From: Paraglaciecola mesophila
GTDB lineage: Bacteria; Pseudomonadota; Gammaproteobacteria; Enterobacterales; Alteromonadaceae
NCBI RefSeq assembly: GCF_009906955.1
Contig: NZ_CP047656.1
Span: forward strand, 496,001-560,000
Reading direction: 5' to 3'
DNA: 64,000 nt
The notes under the pieces were generated by a model that worked only from the letters and a program-made list of their open reading frames with translations, was not told the DNA's origin and did not search any database. Positions within the stretch are counted from its first letter, which is position 1; every line of letters starts with the position of its first letter. Positions 47,629 to 56,771 of this stretch are shown here, piece after piece. The position numbers and the translations under genes are program-made.

Positions 47629-47782
47629 AACATTACTTGCCTGTTATTTTTTTGTTGATTATTATATAGTTTTTAGTGGTTCGACCAGTAAAAAACTTCA
47701 ATGTCTTGCTTGCAAGGCGGTGGGTTGGTGAATACACTACTCGAAATTTATATCTAGCGACTTTTAAGGGAAAACTAGAATT

Positions 47783-48022
47783 ATGAGTGACATCGAAGAA
47801 CGCGTTAAAAAAATCATTATTGAACAACTTGGTGTTAAAGAAGAAGAAGTGAAATCAGAAGCCTCGTTTGTTGATGATTTAGGTGCGGATTCTCTAGACA
47901 CAGTTGAATTGGTTATGGCTTTAGAAGAGGAATTCGATACTGAAATTCCTGACGAAGAAGCAGAAAAAATTACTACAGTTCAATCTGCGATTGACTACGT
48001 TAACGCTCACAAAGACGCGTAA
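47783..48022 (+). CDS. acpP: Acyl carrier protein
   Basis: A 79-residue ACP, strongly acidic, with phosphopantetheine site Ser37 in [21 protein letters not shown]. The 180-bp gap before it likely holds a separate strong promoter, as in E. coli. A terminator-like hairpin follows, yet fabF lies only 78 bp on. Confidence 0.98.
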   Translation: MSDIEERVKKIIIEQLGVKEEEVKSEASFVDDLGADSLDTVELVMALEEEFDTEIPDEEAEKITTVQSAIDYVNAHKDA

Positions 48023-48033
48023 ACAGTTTTTAA

Positions 48034-48056
48034 AAACGGCTCTTTCTGAGCCGTTT
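48034..48056 (+). terminator. Hairpin between acpP and fabF (attenuating terminator)
   Basis: AAACGGCTC/GAGCCGTTT stem with a five-base loop and a weak following T run. It may let acpP be transcribed in excess over fabF. Confidence 0.65.
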
Positions 48057-48100
48057 CTCTTATCTAACACACCATATATATTTTACGTTCGGAGGCCAAA

Positions 48101-49339
48101 GTGGCTAAACGTCGGGTTGTAGTAACCGGTCTTGGCGTACTCTCTCCTGTGGGCAATGATTATGCATCCACGTGGCAGAATATCGTCGAAGGCAACAGTG
48201 GCATAGGTCCTATCACGGTGTTTGACGCATCTGATTACACGACGAATTTCGCAGGTGAAGTGAAAGGCTTCAACGTTGAAGACTACATCGCAAAAAAAGA
48301 AACCAAAAAAATGGATAAATTTATCCAATTTGGTATTGCCGCTGGCAAACAAGCATTAGCGGATTCGGGGTTAGTGATCAACGAAAAGAACGCGCCGCGT
48401 GTTGGTGTTGCCATTGGTTCAGGTATTGGTGGTTTAAGCTTAATCGAAGAAAACCATACTAAATTAGTGAATTCTGGCCCTAAGCGCATTTCACCGTTTT
48501 TCGTACCTGCTACCATCACAAATATGATTTCAGGCTTCCTGTCTATTATGGAAGGTTTGAAAGGCCCTAATTTAAATATTGTGACTGCCTGTACCACAGG
48601 AGTACATAATATGGGGATTGCGGCACGGACTATTGCTTATGGCGATGCTGATGCGATGTTGGCCGGTGGCGCTGAGGCTTCAATTTGTCCTTTAGGCTTA
48701 GGTGGTTTTGCCGCAGCAAGAGCGTTATCAACGCGTAATGATAATCCACAAATCGCCAGTCGCCCATGGGACAAAGACCGTGATGGTTTTGTTATGGGTG
48801 AAGGGGCGGGCGTTGTTATGCTTGAAGAGTACGAGTCCGCTAAGGCGCGTGGTGCGAAAATCTATGCAGAACTTGTTGGTTTCGGTATGAGTGGCGACGC
48901 TTATCATATGACTTCACCACCTGAAAATGGTGAAGGCGCAGCTGCCGCGATGCACAATGCATTGAATGATGCATCTGTAAATGCCCAACAGGTAGGCTAC
49001 ATTAATGCCCACGGCACATCTACCCCAGCGGGCGATGTTGCTGAAGTTGCCGCGGTGAAGACTATCTTTGAACAAAGCGCTAAAAAGGTATTGGTCAGCT
49101 CAACAAAATCTATGACAGGGCATCTTTTGGGCGCAGCTGGTGCAGTCGAAGCGATTTTCACTATTTTAGCGTTAAAAGACCAAATTGCCCCGCCGACAAT
49201 TAATTTGGATAATCCTGGCGAAGGATGCGATCTCGATTTCGTCGCAAATGAAGCTCGTTCAATTAAAATGGATTACGCGCTGTGTAACTCATTTGGATTT
49301 GGCGGTACTAATGGGTCATTGTTATTCAAAAAAGTGTAA
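48101..49339 (+). CDS. fabF: 3-oxoacyl-ACP synthase II
   Basis: A 412-residue ketosynthase: [12 protein letters not shown], active-site Cys in [14 protein letters not shown], His in [11 protein letters not shown] and the second His in [16 protein letters not shown]. Elongates acyl-ACP, especially 16:1 to 18:1. GTG start five bp after GGAGG. Confidence 0.96.
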   Translation: MAKRRVVVTGLGVLSPVGNDYASTWQNIVEGNSGIGPITVFDASDYTTNFAGEVKGFNVEDYIAKKETKKMDKFIQFGIAAGKQALADSGLVINEKNAPRVGVAIGSGIGGLSLIEENHTKLVNSGPKRISPFFVPATITNMISGFLSIMEGLKGPNLNIVTACTTGVHNMGIAARTIAYGDADAMLAGGAEASICPLGLGGFAAARALSTRNDNPQIASRPWDKDRDGFVMGEGAGVVMLEEYESAKARGAKIYAELVGFGMSGDAYHMTSPPENGEGAAAAMHNALNDASVNAQQVGYINAHGTSTPAGDVAEVAAVKTIFEQSAKKVLVSSTKSMTGHLLGAAGAVEAIFTILALKDQIAPPTINLDNPGEGCDLDFVANEARSIKMDYALCNSFGFGGTNGSLLFKKV

Positions 49340-49368
49340 TTCAGAACACGCTAATAGTATCTAAGCTA

Positions 49369-49401
49369 AGCCTGTAATATCATTGCTATTACAGGCTTTT
49401 T
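49369..49401 (+). terminator. Terminator after fabF
   Basis: Ten-bp stem GCCTGTAATA/TATTACAGGC with a seven-base loop and six T. Confidence 0.88.
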
Positions 49402-49437
49402 TGCATCAATTGATTACGTTTCTACGAAGATATATAC

Positions 49438-50253
49438 ATGATCGTTAATGGTTCACCCGCTACTCAGCTCGACATTGCCGATAGAGCAACACAATATGGA
49501 GACGGCTGTTTCACTACCATGCTCGTCAAAGACGGGACAGTTGAGTATTGGCAGGCGCACTTAACACGTTTAAAAACTAGCTGTGAGCGATTGTTTATAC
49601 AGTTTACAGCATGGGATGATTTAACCAGCAATGTATTTGCGATGGCCCAGCAGGGTTCGAGCTGCGTTTTGAAAGTCTTGATTTCAAGAGGTTCAGGGGG
49701 AAGAGGGTATAGCCCAGAAGGCGCTAACCAGCCAATTTATATTATCAGCGAACATCCGTATCCCTCCCATTATGATGATTGGCAGGCGAGTGGCATTGAA
49801 CTTAATGTAAGTCGTGTCGCTTTAGCAAAGCAACCTCTGCTAGCAGGTATAAAACATTTAAATCGTCTAGAGCAAGTGTTGATAAAGCATGAATTGGCAA
49901 ATGACGCGTTTCAAGATTGCATTGTACTGGATACCGATGGAGTGATTGTTGAGTCTTCTGTGGGCAATATTTTTTGGTACCATGATAATGTCTGGTATAC
50001 CCCTTCTTTACATTTTAGTGGGGTTGAGGGGGTTATGCGTAACCATGTTGTTGATTATTTTTCTGCTAATCAGATTACAATTCATCAATGTCGTGAAACA
50101 CAAGAAGCCATTCAATCCGCCTCAGAGGTGTTTGTGTGTAATAGTTTGATGGGCATCGTGCCCGTCTCGGCTATTGAATTTAGTGATGGTCATCGCGCGT
50201 ATTATTTGCATGACAGAACGCGTGAGTTACAAATGGGAATAGATGACTATTAA
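49438..50253 (+). CDS. pabC: Aminodeoxychorismate lyase
   Basis: A 271-residue class IV PLP enzyme: DRATQYGDGCFTTMLV, the PLP lysine in GIKHLNRLEQVL, and ESSVGNIFW and VCNSLMGIVPV. It releases 4-aminobenzoate for folate synthesis. It follows the fabF terminator and starts a new unit with mltG, tmk, holB and tatD. Confidence 0.92.
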   Translation: MIVNGSPATQLDIADRATQYGDGCFTTMLVKDGTVEYWQAHLTRLKTSCERLFIQFTAWDDLTSNVFAMAQQGSSCVLKVLISRGSGGRGYSPEGANQPIYIISEHPYPSHYDDWQASGIELNVSRVALAKQPLLAGIKHLNRLEQVLIKHELANDAFQDCIVLDTDGVIVESSVGNIFWYHDNVWYTPSLHFSGVEGVMRNHVVDYFSANQITIHQCRETQEAIQSASEVFVCNSLMGIVPVSAIEFSDGHRAYYLHDRTRELQMGIDDY

Positions 50254-50277
50254 GTTTAGAAAACAAGGAACGAAGTT

Positions 50278-51276
50278 TTGAGAATAAATATTATCAAAGT
50301 GTCCTCGTTATTGATTACCGTGGTGATTGTTACGGTAATGACAGGCTTACATTACTTGAAGCAGCAAGCTGAAAAGCCGCTGACGCTAAATGAACCGATT
50401 TTACTCACGATTAATAAAGGTCAGTTTTCTAATAGTATACTGAAACAATTGCGGCAAAAATCGCTTGTTAACGATACGCTTGGTTTAAAAGTCATGCTTA
50501 AAGTCATGCCTGAATTGGCAAAAGTTAAAGCAGGGACTTACGAGTTGCAGCCTGGCATGAACGGAATCGACGTTTTTCAACTTATCGCCAGTGGTAAGGA
50601 AAAACAATTCGCTCTTACCTTAGTAGAGGGCCTGAGGTGGCAAGACTGGAAACAGCAGATCATTCATCACCCTTATATCCGTGTTGGCGAGGATTTCAAC
50701 GATAATATAAAGGCGTTTACGCAAGATATTGAGGGCCAGTCGTTAGAAGGCTGGCTGATGCCTGACACCTACCACTTCGTTGCCGGTACCAATGCGTTTA
50801 CCATCGTTAAATGGGCTTATAACGAGATGCGCAAAGAGCTTGATGTACAGTGGCAAAATCGCTATCAAAATTTACCTTATGCCTCTCCTTATGAAGCCCT
50901 GATTATGGCCTCTATAATAGAAAAAGAGACGGCTAAAGCCCAAGAGCGCAGCCGAATTGCCGGAGTTTTTGTAAATCGACTTCGGCTTAACATGCGACTA
51001 CAAACCGATCCCACCGTTATTTATGGTATCAAAGACTTCGACGGTGATATAAGACGTAAAGATTTACGGCAGGCAACGCCTTATAATACCTATGTGATAA
51101 AAGGCTTAACTCCCACGCCAATAGCAATGCCAAGCAAGCTTGCGCTACATGCAGCACTAAATCCGCTGGCCACTGATGAGCTGTATTTTGTATCTAAAGG
51201 GGATGGTAGCCATCATTTTTCCCAAACGCTGCAAGAACATAATCAAGCGGTGCGCCAATATCAGTTAAAGCGTTAA
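50278..51276 (+). CDS. mltG: Endolytic murein transglycosylase MltG
   Basis: A 332-residue YceG/MltG protein. One N-terminal membrane anchor (about residues 8-25) is followed by a LysM-like part and the catalytic domain with EGWLMPDTYHF, MASIIEKETAKA (catalytic Glu), RMRLQTDPTVIYG-like sequence and AYNTY-like PYNTYVIKGLTPTPI. It cuts nascent glycan strands and sets their length. TTG start after AAGGAA. Confidence 0.93.
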   Translation: MRINIIKVSSLLITVVIVTVMTGLHYLKQQAEKPLTLNEPILLTINKGQFSNSILKQLRQKSLVNDTLGLKVMLKVMPELAKVKAGTYELQPGMNGIDVFQLIASGKEKQFALTLVEGLRWQDWKQQIIHHPYIRVGEDFNDNIKAFTQDIEGQSLEGWLMPDTYHFVAGTNAFTIVKWAYNEMRKELDVQWQNRYQNLPYASPYEALIMASIIEKETAKAQERSRIAGVFVNRLRLNMRLQTDPTVIYGIKDFDGDIRRKDLRQATPYNTYVIKGLTPTPIAMPSKLALHAALNPLATDELYFVSKGDGSHHFSQTLQEHNQAVRQYQLKR

Positions 51277-51333
51277 TACGTTTAACGGCTTATTTTTATA
51301 AACACGCTCTGTCGAGTGTAAAGGAAATCAAAT

Positions 51334-51963
51334 TTGATACACACAGGTAAATTTATAGTCATTGAAGGGTTAGAAGGCGCAGGAAAAAGCACTGCTGTGA
51401 GTATCGTGAAATCCTGCATAGAGCAAGCTGGGCATAGTTTAATTTGCACCAGAGAGCCAGGTGGAACCGCCATGGCTGAAGCCATTCGTGAATGTGTAAA
51501 AAAGGATTGGCAAAATGAAACTGTAACTACCGAGGCCGAGTTGTTGCTCATGTATGCAGCTCGCGCTCAGTTACTGCATAATGTTATTCACCCCGCGTTG
51601 GCAGCAGGTGATTGGGTATTAGGAGATCGCCACGATATGTCATCTCAAGCCTATCAGGGCGGAGGGCGTGAAATACCACAAGCGTTAATTCAACCTCTGC
51701 GTGATATTACCTTAAAAGGGTTTGTGCCTCATTTTACTTTCTATTTAGATGTTGAACCGAGTGTGGGGTTGCAGCGCGCGCGAGGCCGCGGTGAATTAGA
51801 TCGTATAGAACAGCTGGACATCTCATTTTTTGAACGTACTCGCGCTCGCTATCTCAGTTTGGCTAAGCAAGATGATAATTGCGTTGTCATCAATACTATG
51901 CAACCAATAGAAAGTGTTCATCAGGATATTCAATTCGCCATACAACAGTTTTTGGCGGTGTGA
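51334..51963 (+). CDS. tmk: Thymidylate kinase
   Basis: A 209-residue kinase: P-loop IEGLEGAGKSTAV, TREPGGTAMAEAIR, GDRHDMSSQAYQGGGR and the lid RGRGELDRIE. Phosphorylates dTMP to dTDP. TTG start six bp after AAGGAA. Stop is one base from the holB start. Confidence 0.95.
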   Translation: MIHTGKFIVIEGLEGAGKSTAVSIVKSCIEQAGHSLICTREPGGTAMAEAIRECVKKDWQNETVTTEAELLLMYAARAQLLHNVIHPALAAGDWVLGDRHDMSSQAYQGGGREIPQALIQPLRDITLKGFVPHFTFYLDVEPSVGLQRARGRGELDRIEQLDISFFERTRARYLSLAKQDDNCVVINTMQPIESVHQDIQFAIQQFLAV

Positions 51964-51964
51964 C

Positions 51965-52879
51965 GTGTATTCATGGTTACAGGCCTCTTTGCAGCAGTTA
52001 TCCCAGCGTGCTATGAAGCAATCGTTACATCATGCACTGTTATTAAAAGGTGCTAAAGGTATAGGCAAAACAGAATTTGCTGAGCAATTAGGGCAGTTTC
52101 TCTTGTGTGTGAATAAAGGCGTTAGCGCACATACCGTCGCAGCAAAGCGTCATTTAGCACCTTGCGGTCATTGTCAGTCATGCCTGTTAATAGCTGCTGG
52201 AAACCACCCTGATCTTTACGAAATTCGCTCTGAGAAGCAAATTGGCGTTGATGCTATTCGTGAGGCGATTAAAAAACTATCTGGTTCGGCGCAGCTTTCA
52301 GGTGCAAAGATATTAATCATCCATGACGCCCATACCATGACAGAGTCTAGTGCCAACGCTTTGCTTAAAACGCTTGAAGAGCCAACCAACAACACCTTTT
52401 TATTGCTCTTAAGTCATCAAAGCGAACGTTTACTGCCAACGATATTGAGTCGTTGCGAAAAAGTGGCTTTGCCAAGCCCAACACGACAAGGCTGTATCGA
52501 TTGGTTGTCAGCGCAAGGTTATTCCAATGTTGATGACGTAATGTTACGTTTATATGGTACTTCGCCCTTAGAATTGAAAGAGCATTTAAAAAGTCCGCCT
52601 AAAGTCGGTTACAATGAAGTTGTCGAAAATATTGGTTATCTAAGCCTTGGTACACTCAACGCCGCTGTATTAGCGACAAAGTGGCAGGACGACGCAATAA
52701 CAATTGTTCAATGGTTGCAAGTTTGGTTAGTAGAGCAACTAAAAACTGGCCCGCATAACATCGACGCCCTATGGGAAATGCAAAAAGGTTGTATCAGCGC
52801 AAATGAACAATTGCGCAACCCTGGTGTCAATAAATCCCTAGTGTTGGTGAATGTATTGCAATCGATAGCACAGCGTTAG
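51965..52879 (+). CDS. holB: DNA polymerase III delta' subunit
   Basis: A 304-residue clamp-loader subunit: LLKGAKGIGKTEFAEQL, zinc module CGHCQSCLL, SSANALLKTLEEPTNNTFLLL and LPTILSRCEKV. GTG start one base after the tmk stop; a longer frame starts inside tmk but would overlap needlessly. Confidence 0.94.
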   Translation: MYSWLQASLQQLSQRAMKQSLHHALLLKGAKGIGKTEFAEQLGQFLLCVNKGVSAHTVAAKRHLAPCGHCQSCLLIAAGNHPDLYEIRSEKQIGVDAIREAIKKLSGSAQLSGAKILIIHDAHTMTESSANALLKTLEEPTNNTFLLLLSHQSERLLPTILSRCEKVALPSPTRQGCIDWLSAQGYSNVDDVMLRLYGTSPLELKEHLKSPPKVGYNEVVENIGYLSLGTLNAAVLATKWQDDAITIVQWLQVWLVEQLKTGPHNIDALWEMQKGCISANEQLRNPGVNKSLVLVNVLQSIAQR

Positions 52880-52932
52880 TAGTGTAAACGTCGCATATAA
52901 ATGAAACTTAATGATTAAAGTAGGAATATTTT

Positions 52933-53703
52933 TTGTTTGTAGATTCACATTGTCATTTAGACAGATTAGATAAGAGCCCAGAACAGCTAGCTGAAGTAAT
53001 ACATTTTGCCCAGCAACGAGGAGTAGAGCATTTCTTGTGCGTGTGTGTATCGGTTAATGACTTTCCAGCGATGATGCAATCTATTAAGCCGTTTAAAAAT
53101 GTTTCTGCCTCGTGTGGCGTGCATCCCCTTCATCAAGATGAAGCGTGTACCTATGACGAGCTTCTTAGTATGGCCAGCTCGGATAACATAGTCGCAATTG
53201 GTGAAACTGGTTTGGACTACTTTTACAGCGCAGACACTAAAGACGTTCAACTGACGTCTTTCGTTGACCATATAAAGGTAGCCAACGTGCTAAACAAGCC
53301 CTTAATTATTCATACCAGGGACGCTCGCCAAGACACGATTTCGTTGTTGAAGGAGCATAAAGCGGAACATACCACAGGTGTATTACATTGCTTTACTGAA
53401 GATTGGGACATGGCGCAAGCTGCAATTGAATTAGGCTTTTACATTTCGATTTCTGGCATTGTGACATTTAAAAGTGCGCAGGCGCTGCAAGACGTAGTAA
53501 GAAAAATACCGTTAGAAAATTTACTAATAGAAACTGACTCGCCGTGGCTCGCACCGGTACCTTATCGCGGTAAACAAAATCAACCAGGTTATGTGCGAGA
53601 GGTAGGGGAGTTTATCGCTCAACTAAAAGGCATATCCGTTGAAGAGTTAGCTCGGGTCACCACAGAAAATTTCTATCGCTTGTTCAACATAGCGAAAGCG
53701 TAA
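52933..53703 (+). CDS. ycfH: TatD-family metal-dependent deoxyribonuclease YcfH
   Basis: A 256-residue TatD-family hydrolase: metal ligands in FVDSHCHLDRL, GETGLDYFYS, IHTRDA, HCFTED and ETDSPWLAPVPYRGKQNQP. TTG start after TAGGAA. Last gene of the unit, same place as ycfH in E. coli. Confidence 0.93.
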   Translation: MFVDSHCHLDRLDKSPEQLAEVIHFAQQRGVEHFLCVCVSVNDFPAMMQSIKPFKNVSASCGVHPLHQDEACTYDELLSMASSDNIVAIGETGLDYFYSADTKDVQLTSFVDHIKVANVLNKPLIIHTRDARQDTISLLKEHKAEHTTGVLHCFTEDWDMAQAAIELGFYISISGIVTFKSAQALQDVVRKIPLENLLIETDSPWLAPVPYRGKQNQPGYVREVGEFIAQLKGISVEELARVTTENFYRLFNIAKA

Positions 53704-53722
53704 CAGTTAACATAATTAAAAG

Positions 53723-53753
53723 AGCCATCAAGCTAGTCATTAACTTGGTGGCT
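53723..53753. terminator. Hairpin between ycfH and the convergent membrane protein gene
   Basis: Ten-bp stem AGCCATCAAG/CTTGGTGGCT with one G-T pair, A-rich before it and no long T run after. Confidence 0.5.
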
Positions 53754-53763
53754 GCATTAAATG

Positions 53764-54276
53764 CTATAAGCTACTCGATACCGATAGCGCACTTTTACCA
53801 AGTATGTCGTAAATCTGCTCAGTTTTTTCATGGGAAGGGCTATTCACGACTACGACCCACTTGCCGTTGTGAGTGGCGTCACGAGTCTGATTCACTACAC
53901 CATCTTGATCTGGTCTGAGTGAAATGAAGCCAGCAAGCATTAAACCAATAAAAAAACCTAAAATGGAAAGCGCAATGACGGTCATGATTGGACTGTTTTG
54001 TGTATAACTAGGTCCATAGAACGCCAGCAGCACGGCAAAAAACGCCCCCAGTACAACGCCAATGAGAGCAAATGCCATATGCGCTTTGAGCATAAAAAAC
54101 CCAACCTTCTTATCCTTGTTTTCTAGCTTCTGATCGAACTGAGAGTCGTGAGGGCCGATAATCGTGACTTCATCGGGTTGTAATGCAGCTTTATTTAACA
54201 CAGCCGCAGCCCCTTTCTTTGCACTGGCTTCATCTGCATATGTAGCACTCACTTTTCCTCTGATTTCATTACTCAT
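53764..54276 (-). CDS. Unrecognised small membrane protein, possible stress protein
   Basis: A 170-residue protein with soluble ends and two central membrane helices (LKAHMAFALIGVVLGAFFAVLL and MTVIALSILGFFIGLMLAGFI). The N-terminal part, VSATYADEASAKKGAAAVLN followed by DEVTIIGP, and the C-terminal part, WVVVVNSPSHEKTEQIYDIL, both look like small alpha/beta units, possibly halves of a ferredoxin-like pair facing the cytoplasm. AAAGGAAAT precedes the ATG at 54276. General stress protein-like families have this layout, but I do not recognise a specific one. Confidence 0.7.
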   Translation of the reverse strand: MSNEIRGKVSATYADEASAKKGAAAVLNKAALQPDEVTIIGPHDSQFDQKLENKDKKVGFFMLKAHMAFALIGVVLGAFFAVLLAFYGPSYTQNSPIMTVIALSILGFFIGLMLAGFISLRPDQDGVVNQTRDATHNGKWVVVVNSPSHEKTEQIYDILGKSALSVSSSL

Positions 54277-54695
54277 AATATTTCCTTTTTGTAACGTCCA
54301 GTTGCTGCTTAGCAAAACTGGATATACCTAGACTTGATAGAAGGTGCAAAACTCATTCCTAGAAAAAATGTAAGGCGAAAAGGACTTGAAACTGTTGGTT
54401 TGGTCTGTGCGCAGCACTGCGTACAGAGGGGCATCAGATAAATGCAGGCTTGCTTGTAAGCACGCAAACCGCCGACAAATTTACCCTTGGTTTGCAAATA
54501 TTACCTATTACCCCGTGCTAGGAAATCAAGGTAAAAGATAATACCAGGAGTAGAACACGGTATTGGCTACTAATCTTGCAACGCACGTTTCGCCGTATAG
54601 CACTGTAGAATGCCTATTATTTCTTAGTAGCCGCCATGTTGGCGCACTTTGCGCTTAGTGAAATGCTCTATATTTCAACTAAAGAGAGCGCTCCT
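54277..54695. other. Gene-free divergent region
   Basis: About 420 bp with promoters for the two divergent genes. It contains an imperfect palindrome GTGCGCAGCACTGCGTAC near 54407. Short frames here lack ribosome sites and family resemblance. Confidence 0.45.
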
Positions 54696-56498
54696 ATGCC
54701 AAACGATAATCACCTTCCTTTGGGAATAAGCAAGTTAGACAAAGGGCATGCCGTAACTGTTTGGGCACCCAATGCCGTTAACGTTTCGATAACCGGGGAA
54801 TTTGACGATTGGAGTGACGAAGGCGTTGCTCTGTCTCAAAAGGAGGGGGGGATTTGGGCCGGACACGTGCCCAGTCTAGCCAATAGCCAACAATATCAAT
54901 TTAGCATTACCAGCGAATCTGGTGATGTATTAAAGCGAAATGATCCAAGAGCCCGCTTGCTTACCAACAGTGTTGGCGCTTCAATTGTTTACGATGATGA
55001 TTATGAGTGGCCACAAGACTCTTTTTCGATGCCCGACAAAAAGTCACTGGTTATTTACGAGCTGCATATCGGCACATTTCATTGTAAAGATAGAGACGAC
55101 AATGGCGTGGCAAGTAAACCAGGCACGTTTCAAAGTGCTATCGAAAAACTCGATTATCTTATTGAGCTAGGCATCAATTGTATTGAGGTGATGCCCGTTA
55201 ATGAATTTGCTGGCGACTTTAGTTGGGGCTACAACCCTGCTTACCCATTTGCAGTAGAAGAAGCCTATGGTGGCCCTAATGGCCTAAAAGATCTGGTTCG
55301 CGAAGCCCATGCTAGAGGGATCGCGGTTGTGCTAGATGTCGTTTACAACCATTTTGGACCGAGCGACCTTCACCTTTGGCAATTCGATGGTTGGTCTGAA
55401 AACGATAAAGGGGGAATTTATTTTTATAATGATTGGCGAAGTGACACACCTTGGGGCGATACAAGACCTGACTATGGTCGCTCGGAGGTGCGTCAGTATA
55501 TATTCGACAATGCGATGATGTGGTTAGACGAATATAGGCTAGATGGCCTGCGTATGGATATGATCCCATATATGCGTTCGGTATCAGGCTCAGAGAACCC
55601 TGATGATAGCATCGACGAGGCCTATGAATTAATTCGCTGGATCAATAGTGAAGTTCAGCGCCGTCACCCTGAAAAAATCATTGTCGCCGAAGATCTTCAT
55701 GGAAACGACTTCGTAACCAATAGCACAGAGGAAGGTGGCCTAGGTTACACTGCACAGTGGGATGCGGACTTTGTTCATCCGATACGAGACGTATTAACCC
55801 AGCCAGAGGACGACAGCAGAGATATCGCCATCGTTGAAAAAGCCCTTATGCGACTTTACTCCGACAACGCTTTTTGCCGTGTAATTTATGTCGAATCACA
55901 CGATGAGGTGGCAAATGGCAGTGCTAGATTAGCAGAAGAAATTGCTCCCGGTAACGTGGATAAAGACTATTTTGCGCGTCAACGCTCTGTCATTGCTGCT
56001 GCGCTCACGCTAACAGCACCAGGCATTCCCATGTTGTTCCAAGGTCAAGAGTTGCTTGAAGATCTGTGGTTCAATGACAAAGACCCAATAGACTGGAAGC
56101 GAAAACAGAAGTTTCCGCAATTACATCAAGCATACCAAACACTTATCTCTTTACGTAAACAGTGTCCCAGTTTACAAAGCCAAGACATTAAAGTGAGTCA
56201 CTTTGATCAGGAAAATGGCGTATTGGCCTACACCCGGGGTAAAAACATTCGTGATGATTCATCTAGCGACACGAGTGACGAGGTTATGGTGCTCATCAAT
56301 TTCAAAAACCAAACGCATGAAAACTATCAGGTCCCAGCTTTAAACAGTGGCCAATGGCATTGTGTTTTTAATTGGTATGGTGGTTACCACGACCCGCACA
56401 CTTTTTCGGGTTTTGAGAATGGTCATAACGAAAAAAATCCAAACCTAGTACTCAATCTCGAAAACTATCAGGTTTTAATTTTTCAATTGGGCCACTAA
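54696..56498 (+). CDS. GH13 alpha-glucan enzyme with N-terminal CBM48 (branching enzyme/TreZ-like)
   Basis: A 600-residue protein. An N-terminal early-set domain (VTVWAPNAVNVSITGEFDDWSDE) is followed by a GH13 barrel: IYELHIGTFH, GDFSWGYNPAYPFAVEEAYGG, DVVYNHFGPSDLHLW, nucleophile in DGLRMDMIPYMRS, acid/base in IIVAEDLHGND and VESHDEVANGS. The first half resembles maltooligosyltrehalose trehalohydrolase, while AEDLHG and ESHDE resemble branching enzymes. AGAGAG precedes the ATG at 54696. No treY, glgC or glgP nearby. It acts on alpha-1,4-glucans; whether it branches or hydrolyses cannot be decided here. Confidence 0.78.
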   Translation: MPNDNHLPLGISKLDKGHAVTVWAPNAVNVSITGEFDDWSDEGVALSQKEGGIWAGHVPSLANSQQYQFSITSESGDVLKRNDPRARLLTNSVGASIVYDDDYEWPQDSFSMPDKKSLVIYELHIGTFHCKDRDDNGVASKPGTFQSAIEKLDYLIELGINCIEVMPVNEFAGDFSWGYNPAYPFAVEEAYGGPNGLKDLVREAHARGIAVVLDVVYNHFGPSDLHLWQFDGWSENDKGGIYFYNDWRSDTPWGDTRPDYGRSEVRQYIFDNAMMWLDEYRLDGLRMDMIPYMRSVSGSENPDDSIDEAYELIRWINSEVQRRHPEKIIVAEDLHGNDFVTNSTEEGGLGYTAQWDADFVHPIRDVLTQPEDDSRDIAIVEKALMRLYSDNAFCRVIYVESHDEVANGSARLAEEIAPGNVDKDYFARQRSVIAAALTLTAPGIPMLFQGQELLEDLWFNDKDPIDWKRKQKFPQLHQAYQTLISLRKQCPSLQSQDIKVSHFDQENGVLAYTRGKNIRDDSSSDTSDEVMVLINFKNQTHENYQVPALNSGQWHCVFNWYGGYHDPHTFSGFENGHNEKNPNLVLNLENYQVLIFQLGH

Positions 56499-56563
56499 CA
56501 ACACGGATTTAGACATTGGAGTAATAGTGAGTTATTAGGTCGTTAGGCCAAGTAATTGTTACA

Positions 56564-56603
56564 CCCGCCGTGAAATGATTTCATTTTAGGCGGGGCATTT
56601 TTT
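56564..56603 (+). terminator. Terminator after the GH13 gene
   Basis: CCCGCC/GGCGGG outer stem with an inner TGAAA/TTTCA stem, followed by six T. Confidence 0.75.
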
Positions 56604-56771
56604 GCACTTTCCCCTAAGTTTCCTTGAATTGGATATGGTGCGTGCTTTGCATCGCCTTGATTTGATTATGTCTAAGAGCGTAAAAAAGGACTGTTCTGGC
56701 GTAAGGTTAATTTAGGTTCTCATCAACCTAATTTCACTTTCTTCTTTCCAACTTCAAAAAGGAAATGGTAA

